Program-made: the position numbers and the translations under genes
Notes under the pieces: model-generated
The model's database searches: none
Seen by the model: only the letters and a program-made list of their open reading frames with translations
What the model was told of the DNA's origin: nothing
Source of the DNA: a bacterium
GTDB taxonomy: Bacteria; Patescibacteriota; Saccharimonadia; Saccharimonadales; UBA4665
Length of the DNA stretch: 9,155 bases
Direction: 5' to 3'
Assembly (NCBI GenBank): GCA_021846795.1
Contig: JAJZWG010000025.1
Coordinates: forward strand, 1 to 9,155
Shown: positions 5,145 to 9,155 of the stretch, in pieces
Layout: every line of letters begins with the position of its first letter
Position numbering within the stretch: the first letter of the stretch is position 1

Positions 5145-7622
5145 ATGTCAAGGTATAATCCTCAATTAATTGAGTCAAAATGGCAAAAAAAATGGTCTGA
5201 GAATAATTATTATCAGGCCGATGATTCATCACAAAAAACCAAGTATGTTGTATTGGTGGAATTTCCTTATCCATCGGGCACTGGTATTCACTTAGGGCAT
5301 ACTCGAGAGTATACTTTAGGCGATTTCATAGCTCGTTATAAAAGATTACAAGGTTATAATGTTTTATTTCCTATGGGTTTTGATGCATTTGGTTTACCGA
5401 CTGAAAACTACGCCATCAAACATCAAATATCACCAATTAAAGCGACTCAAGATAATATTCAAAGTTTTGAAAAACAAATGAAATTACTTGGTTTTAGTCT
5501 TGATTGGTCAAGAAAGATTAATACGTCAGATCCAGCTTATTATAAATGGACTCAATGGTTATTTTTACAATTTTTTAAACATGATATGGCTTATCAGACG
5601 GAAGTTTCAATTAATTGGTGTCCATTTTGTAAAACAGGTCTAGCTAATGAAGAAGTTGTTAATGGTCGTCATGAAAGATGTGATACTTTAGTTGAAAAAA
5701 AGAAGCTTAAACAATGGATGTTAAGAATTACTAAATATGCCGATCAATTAATTGATGGTTTAAAACAAGTTGATTATTTAGATAAAATTGCTGATCAGCA
5801 AATTAATTGGATTGGTAAGAGTAGTGGCGCTAAAGTTAAATTTAAAATTAATAAAAGTCATTTAACGGTCGAAATTTTTACCACTCGACTTGACACAATT
5901 TATAGTGCAGCTTGTTTAATTTTAGCCCCAGAGCATCCTTTAGTTAATCAATTAACTACTGATCAAAATCGAGCAGCTGTTAATGAATATATCAAAGAAA
6001 CTCAATCTAAAAGTGATGTTGATCGACAAATTGATAAGCAAACTAAAACAGGTTATTTTTTAGGCAGTTATGCTGTTAATCCGATTAATCAAAATTTAAT
6101 TCCAGTTTATATTGCTGATTTTGTTTTAGCTAATTATGGTACTGGAGCTGTTTTTGGTGATATTCATGATGAAAGAGATGCGGAATTCTTAAGACAACAT
6201 CACATTAAAGCCACTGTTTCAGTTGTACCAAAAGATAAACAATTAGCCCAAAGAGTAATTGATCAAACTGAAATTTTTACTCAAGATGGTTATTTAATTA
6301 ATTCTGACCAATTTAATGGTTTGAATTCTGAACAAGCCAGAAAGTCTATTTTGGAGTTTTTAATTAATCAAGGTTTAGCTAAAGAGCAAATTAATTACAG
6401 GCTAAGAGATTGGGTTTTTTCTCGACAACATTATTGGGGAGAACCAATTCCTATAATTCATTGCCCAGTTCATGGTCCTGTAGCAGTTCCAGATCAAGAT
6501 TTACCAGTTGAGTTACCAAAAATATCAAGCTATCAACCAACTGATGATGGTAAGAGTCCTTTATCTAAAATAGCTAGTTTTGTTCAAACGGTTTGTCCAA
6601 TTTGTCATCAACCAGCTGAGCGAGAAACCGATACAATGCCAAATTGGGCTGGTTCGAGTTGGTATTACCTTAGATATTTTGATCCTAACAACGATAAGTT
6701 TTTTGTTGATCCAGTTAAATTAAATTATTGGTATCCAGTCGATTTTTATTTAGGTGGTATGGAACATACCACACTTCATTTATTGTATTCGCGATTTTGG
6801 GCTAATTTTTTAGCTGATATTAAGTTATTACCATCGCCTGAACCATATTTAGTTCGTCGTGCTCAAGGTATTGTTTTAGGGCCAAATGGGTCAAAAATGA
6901 GTAAGTCAAAAGGTAATGTTGTTAATCCAATGGATATTCTTAATAATGGTTATGGTGCCGATAGTTTAAGATTAGCGATTGGTTTTATTGCGCCTTATGA
7001 CTTAACAACTGCTTGGAATTCAGAAATATTAGCTGGGACTTATCGTTTTTTAAATAGAGTTTGGAATATAATTAATCAATTTGTAGTTGATCATGATAAT
7101 TTTAAAATTATCGATGAGAATTTAAAATTAGAACAACAATTAAAAGTAATTATTAATAATATGGTTAATCAAGTTGAATTAGATTTAAATAAATTAAATT
7201 TTAATACAGCAATTGCTTCAATGATGGAAGCTTTAAACGGTTTATATAAAATTTATCAAAAATCAATAAATCAAATCAAATTAGAAGTTTGGCAAAATGC
7301 TTTTGAGACGTATTTAATTGTTTTATCAGTTTTTACACCTCATATAGCTGAAGAGTTATGGCAAATTATGGGGCGCGACCAGTCCATTCAATTGTCTACT
7401 TGGCCGATTGTTGATCAAAATCTTTTAATTAATAAAACAATAACTTTAATTGTCCAGGTGAATGGTAAATTAAGGGGTACTTTAAATATTAAGGCTGATC
7501 TTCATCAATCTGAAGTAGAAAGCTTAATTAAACAAAATCAACATTTTCAAGCTTATTTAAAGCATCAATCAATTAAAAAAGTAATCTTTATTAGTAATAA
7601 ATTAATTAATTTTGTAATTTAA
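5145..7622 (+). CDS. leuS: Leucyl-tRNA synthetase
   Basis: This 825-aa class I synthetase charges tRNA-Leu. The HIGH motif is HLGH at 49-52 and the KMSKS loop is exact at 584-588. A zinc-knuckle candidate is Cys159-x-x-Cys162 with His176 and Cys179 (CPFC...HERC). The CP1 editing domain carries TTRLDT at 246-251 and GTGAVFGDIHDERD at 332-345, keeping the Asp of HDERD but differing from the usual VP(A/G)HD spacing. A second CxxC (CPICHQ) lies before DTMPNWAGSSWYYLRY. The C-terminus has the anticodon-binding domain (FTPHIAEELWQ) and the VQVNGKLRG domain. I chose ATG 5145 because MSRYNPQLIESKWQKKW is the family N-terminus and GGA at 5134-5136 is a weak ribosome site; the frame is open to an ATG at 5055, but that extension lies inside ddl and adds non-family residues. 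Confidence 0.97.
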   Translation: MSRYNPQLIESKWQKKWSENNYYQADDSSQKTKYVVLVEFPYPSGTGIHLGHTREYTLGDFIARYKRLQGYNVLFPMGFDAFGLPTENYAIKHQISPIKATQDNIQSFEKQMKLLGFSLDWSRKINTSDPAYYKWTQWLFLQFFKHDMAYQTEVSINWCPFCKTGLANEEVVNGRHERCDTLVEKKKLKQWMLRITKYADQLIDGLKQVDYLDKIADQQINWIGKSSGAKVKFKINKSHLTVEIFTTRLDTIYSAACLILAPEHPLVNQLTTDQNRAAVNEYIKETQSKSDVDRQIDKQTKTGYFLGSYAVNPINQNLIPVYIADFVLANYGTGAVFGDIHDERDAEFLRQHHIKATVSVVPKDKQLAQRVIDQTEIFTQDGYLINSDQFNGLNSEQARKSILEFLINQGLAKEQINYRLRDWVFSRQHYWGEPIPIIHCPVHGPVAVPDQDLPVELPKISSYQPTDDGKSPLSKIASFVQTVCPICHQPAERETDTMPNWAGSSWYYLRYFDPNNDKFFVDPVKLNYWYPVDFYLGGMEHTTLHLLYSRFWANFLADIKLLPSPEPYLVRRAQGIVLGPNGSKMSKSKGNVVNPMDILNNGYGADSLRLAIGFIAPYDLTTAWNSEILAGTYRFLNRVWNIINQFVVDHDNFKIIDENLKLEQQLKVIINNMVNQVELDLNKLNFNTAIASMMEALNGLYKIYQKSINQIKLEVWQNAFETYLIVLSVFTPHIAEELWQIMGRDQSIQLSTWPIVDQNLLINKTITLIVQVNGKLRGTLNIKADLHQSEVESLIKQNQHFQAYLKHQSIKKVIFISNKLINFVI

Positions 7623-7640
7623 TCAATCATTATTAGCTAG

Positions 7641-7703
7641 TTTAACTAAAAGTATTTTTTTAAAATTTTATTGACTTAAAATATTTGAATTTGTTTAGTT
7701 AAA
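7641..7703. repeat. AT-only 10-bp inverted repeat between leuS and the rpmF-like gene
   Basis: TTTAACTAAA (7641-7650) is perfectly complementary to TTTAGTTAAA (7694-7703), with a 43-nt spacer. The right arm lies in the -35/-10 spacer of the rpmF promoter, so it could be an operator arm, or part of a weak leuS terminator with the T-rich run after the left arm. In such AT-rich DNA a chance repeat is possible. Confidence 0.3.
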
Positions 7704-7713
7704 TTGTTATGAT
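7685..7713 (+). promoter_or_regulatory. Promoter of the rpmF-nusB-nudix-rnc operon
   Basis: TTGAAT (7685-7690), a 17-bp spacer and TATGAT (7708-7713) form a sigma70-type promoter, with a TGT extended -10 directly before TATGAT. The expected start near 7720 leaves a leader of roughly 33 nt carrying AAAGGAGAG about 8 nt before ATG 7753, unlike the leaderless genes elsewhere in this window. A second TTGACT at 7671 has no good -10 partner. Confidence 0.65.
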
Positions 7714-7752
7714 ACTATCAATTGATTAGCAAAATAAAGGAGAGAATATTGT

Positions 7753-7911
7753 ATGGGAAAGCCTAAAAAGCGAACTAGCCCACGTAAAACTGGCACTCGA
7801 AGAAGTCATCAGTTTTTAGATTTGGCTAGAACTGTAAATACAAAATCTCCTATTAAAGTTCGAACAACTGTCGGTGAGTCTGGGAGAAAAGTTGTTAAGA
7901 AAGCTAATTAA
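7753..7911 (+). CDS. rpmF: Ribosomal protein L32-like (bL32), cysteine-free
   Basis: This 52-aa basic protein begins MGKPKKRTSPRKTGTRRSHQF, matching the N-terminal pattern of bL32 (PK+KTS...+RRSH). The second half, ARTVNTKSPIKVRTTVGESG followed by RKVVKKAN, aligns loosely with the L32 tail around the HRVCPSCG...GR-V region but has no cysteine at all, so it would be a zinc-independent form. Length is close to the usual 55-65. It has a strong ribosome site (AAAGGAGAG) and heads an operon with nusB and rnc, and rpmF is commonly found near rnc, which supports the call. The C-terminal divergence leaves some doubt; another small basic ribosome-associated protein is the alternative. Confidence 0.72.
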   Translation: MGKPKKRTSPRKTGTRRSHQFLDLARTVNTKSPIKVRTTVGESGRKVVKKAN

Positions 7912-7959
7912 CGATAAGTCAATAGTTTAGACTTAATTAAAATTAAAAAGGATTATATT

Positions 7960-8382
7960 GTGGCATCGAATCGTCACCTGGGTAGGATAGTAGCTTTACA
8001 AGTTCTTTTCGAAGTTGAATTTCGTCAAATGGCTGGTGATTTAACGGTTGATGTTGATCAGATTACAACTAGAAATATTGAACGATATAGTGAAATTCTT
8101 CATGATCAAAAATTTATTTTTGAACTTGTTCATGGTGTTATCGATCATTTAGAACAACTTGATCAAACAATTCAACCAGTTGCTAAACAATGGCCATTGG
8201 AACAAATTGCTCGTATTGATCGTTCAATTTTAAGATTAGGCGTCTATGAATTATTGTACGAAGAGATTCCACCTAAAGTAGTTATCAATGAAGCAATTGA
8301 ATTAGCTAAAGCTTTTGGTAATGATAATTCTTCTAAATTTATTAACGGCGTTTTGGGAACTATTCATTCAGCTAACGTTTAA
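7960..8382 (+). CDS. nusB: Transcription antitermination factor NusB
   Basis: NusB, 140 aa and full length, is an all-helical RNA-binding protein that with NusE/S10 binds boxA in rRNA leaders to prevent premature termination. The N-terminal helix RHLGRIVALQVLFEVEF (5-21) carries the basic RNA-binding face. The family core IARIDRSILRLGVYELL (83-99), the PPKVVINEAIELAKAFG segment (104-120) and SSKFINGVLGTI (124-135) are all clear. The start is GTG at 7960, placed by AAAAAGGA at 7945-7952 with about 7 nt spacing. It lies 48 nt after the L32-like gene with no terminator visible, so the two probably share a transcript, a sensible pairing of ribosome component and rRNA transcription factor. Confidence 0.95.
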   Translation: MASNRHLGRIVALQVLFEVEFRQMAGDLTVDVDQITTRNIERYSEILHDQKFIFELVHGVIDHLEQLDQTIQPVAKQWPLEQIARIDRSILRLGVYELLYEEIPPKVVINEAIELAKAFGNDNSSKFINGVLGTIHSANV

Positions 8383-8405
8383 TTAAAAGGAGTATGGTTG
8401 AAATT

Positions 8406-8897
8406 ATGAAAAAAATTCAACCTCTGAAAAGTTTTAAAAAAATTATTCATAAATCTTCAGAAATCACCGAAGTTGTGCATGAAACTACTGCAGGTGGTGT
8501 TATTTTTCGTCGTCAAGCTAATGGTTTCGAGATTTTATTAATTAGAGATATGAAAAAACGTTGGACTATTCCCAAGGGTCATGTTGATCCCGGTGAAGAA
8601 CCACGTCAAACAGCTAAAAGAGAAATTGTAGAAGAAACTGGTTTAAAACATCTTCAGGTTTATTCTTGGTTAGGCAAAGTAAATTTTAAATATAAGAGAG
8701 TTAATACTTTAGTTTTAATGACTATGCATCTTTATTTAGTTGAGATCAATCAAGATAGTGATAATTTCAAGCCAGAAAAATGGTTATCAGGCATTAAATG
8801 GTTTCAACCTGATGAAGCGGTTAATTTAATAGCTTATGATGATATTGCTAAATTAATTTTAGTTGGTATTAAAAAAGTCAGAACCAATCGTTTATAA
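8406..8897 (+). CDS. NUDIX hydrolase
   Basis: This 163-aa protein has a perfect NUDIX box, GHVDPGE then seven residues then REIVEETGL (residues 58-80), the Mg-binding signature of enzymes that cleave nucleoside diphosphates linked to another group X. The first strand is TAGGVIFRR, and WTIPKGHVDPGE is typical of the MutT/Ap4A-hydrolase-like subgroup, but the substrate cannot be assigned. The start is uncertain: AAAAGGAG (8385-8392) is only 1 nt from ATG 8394 and 13 nt from ATG 8406; I prefer 8406 (MKKIQPLK), with 8394 adding four residues. It sits between nusB and rnc, 7 nt before the rnc ATG, so a role in RNA or nucleotide housekeeping is likely. Confidence 0.92.
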   Translation: MKKIQPLKSFKKIIHKSSEITEVVHETTAGGVIFRRQANGFEILLIRDMKKRWTIPKGHVDPGEEPRQTAKREIVEETGLKHLQVYSWLGKVNFKYKRVNTLVLMTMHLYLVEINQDSDNFKPEKWLSGIKWFQPDEAVNLIAYDDIAKLILVGIKKVRTNRL

Positions 8898-8898
8898 T
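8893..8898 (+). promoter_or_regulatory. -10-like TATAAT 6 nt before the rnc ATG
   Basis: TATAAT overlaps the NUDIX stop codon and is followed by exactly six nucleotides and ATG 8905, the same geometry as at ddl. rnc has no Shine-Dalgarno, so it may be read from a leaderless internal transcript as well as from the operon. No convincing -35 lies at 16-18 nt. Confidence 0.4.
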
Positions 8899-8904
8899 AA
8901 TAAT

Positions 8905-9155
8905 ATGCAATTAAGTGATTATCGGGATTTAGCTGAAAGGGTTTTGAAAATTAATATTGATGATTTATCGTTATTTCAAAAAGCTTTTACTCATCGTTCT
9001 TATTTAAACGAACACAAAAAAACAATTTTTGAACATAATGAACGTTTAGAGTTTTTAGGTGATGCTGTTTTAGAGTTAGTGGTAACAGAATATTTGTTTT
9101 TAAATTATGATCAAGCTGAGGGTGTTTTAACGAATTGGCGTAGTAGTTTAGTGCG
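8905..9155 (+). CDS. rnc: Ribonuclease III, 5' part (cut by window edge)
   Basis: The first 83 codons encode the start of RNase III, the double-strand-specific endonuclease that processes rRNA precursors and regulatory RNAs. The family signature NERLEFLGDAVLELVVTEYLF is exact, including the catalytic-site Glu and Asp residues, preceded by AFTHRSYLNE and followed by EGVLTNWRSSLV. The rest of the nuclease domain and the dsRNA-binding domain lie beyond the window. ATG 8905 is the only reasonable start; no ribosome site precedes it, but a TATAAT ends 6 nt upstream. Being last in the visible rpmF-nusB-nudix order fits joint control of ribosome assembly and rRNA maturation. Confidence 0.96.
   Translation, partial: MQLSDYRDLAERVLKINIDDLSLFQKAFTHRSYLNEHKKTIFEHNERLEFLGDAVLELVVTEYLFLNYDQAEGVLTNWRSSLV

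Noticed and set aside
1..9155. UGA-to-Gly or UGA-to-Trp recoding as the host genetic code
   Set aside because: The long host genes (leuS, ddl) contain no in-frame TGA and use TGG and GGN normally; a recoded AT-rich genome should show many TGA codons inside genes.
1..9155. CRISPR array, tRNA or rRNA genes
   Set aside because: No regularly spaced direct repeats, T-arm consensus with acceptor pairing, or rRNA-like segment was seen on either strand.

Overview
The window is AT-rich (roughly 30% GC by eye in the host genes), compactly packed bacterial DNA. An IS3-family insertion sequence fragment sits at the left edge, followed by about 8 kb of housekeeping genes on the + strand. The style suggests a small-genome Patescibacteria/CPR bacterium: short intergenic gaps, a Mur ligase whose usual N-terminal domain is replaced by membrane helices, a cysteine-free L32-like protein, and start codons lying almost directly on -10 boxes. 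I cannot name the phylum. The host genes read cleanly in the standard code, and every Trp codon I read is TGG.

Positions 1-813 (- strand): an IS3-type element with orfA intact and orfB running off the left edge. The two are in a -1 relation at a CCCAAAA heptamer. orfB has one in-frame TGA, so the element is probably inactive unless the stop is read through. Positions 814-1021 hold no convincing gene, but this stretch is about 42% GC and contains two long inverted repeats that could fold.

Positions 1022-3211: an alpha/beta hydrolase overlaps a murF-like gene by 8 nt. The murF reading frame is broken by a one-base shift near 2301-2305. Positions 3253-3930: an unrecognised 225-aa protein with its own good promoter. 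Positions 3971-7622: ddl (D-Ala-D-Ala ligase) and leuS (leucyl-tRNA synthetase), 10 nt apart. MurF and Ddl act in consecutive steps of peptidoglycan precursor synthesis: Ddl makes D-Ala-D-Ala and MurF adds it to the UDP-MurNAc-tripeptide.

Positions 7623-7752: a promoter region. Positions 7753-9155: a translation and RNA-processing operon, rpmF-like, nusB, a NUDIX hydrolase and the 5' part of rnc (RNase III), which runs off the right edge.

The least ordinary points are the recurrent TATAAT-N6..9-ATG arrangement implying leaderless mRNAs, the folded GC-rich island beside the IS, the frame break in a normally essential gene, the in-frame TGA in the transposase, and the altered LeuS editing pocket. 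I see no CRISPR array, tRNA, rRNA or clear new defence system.
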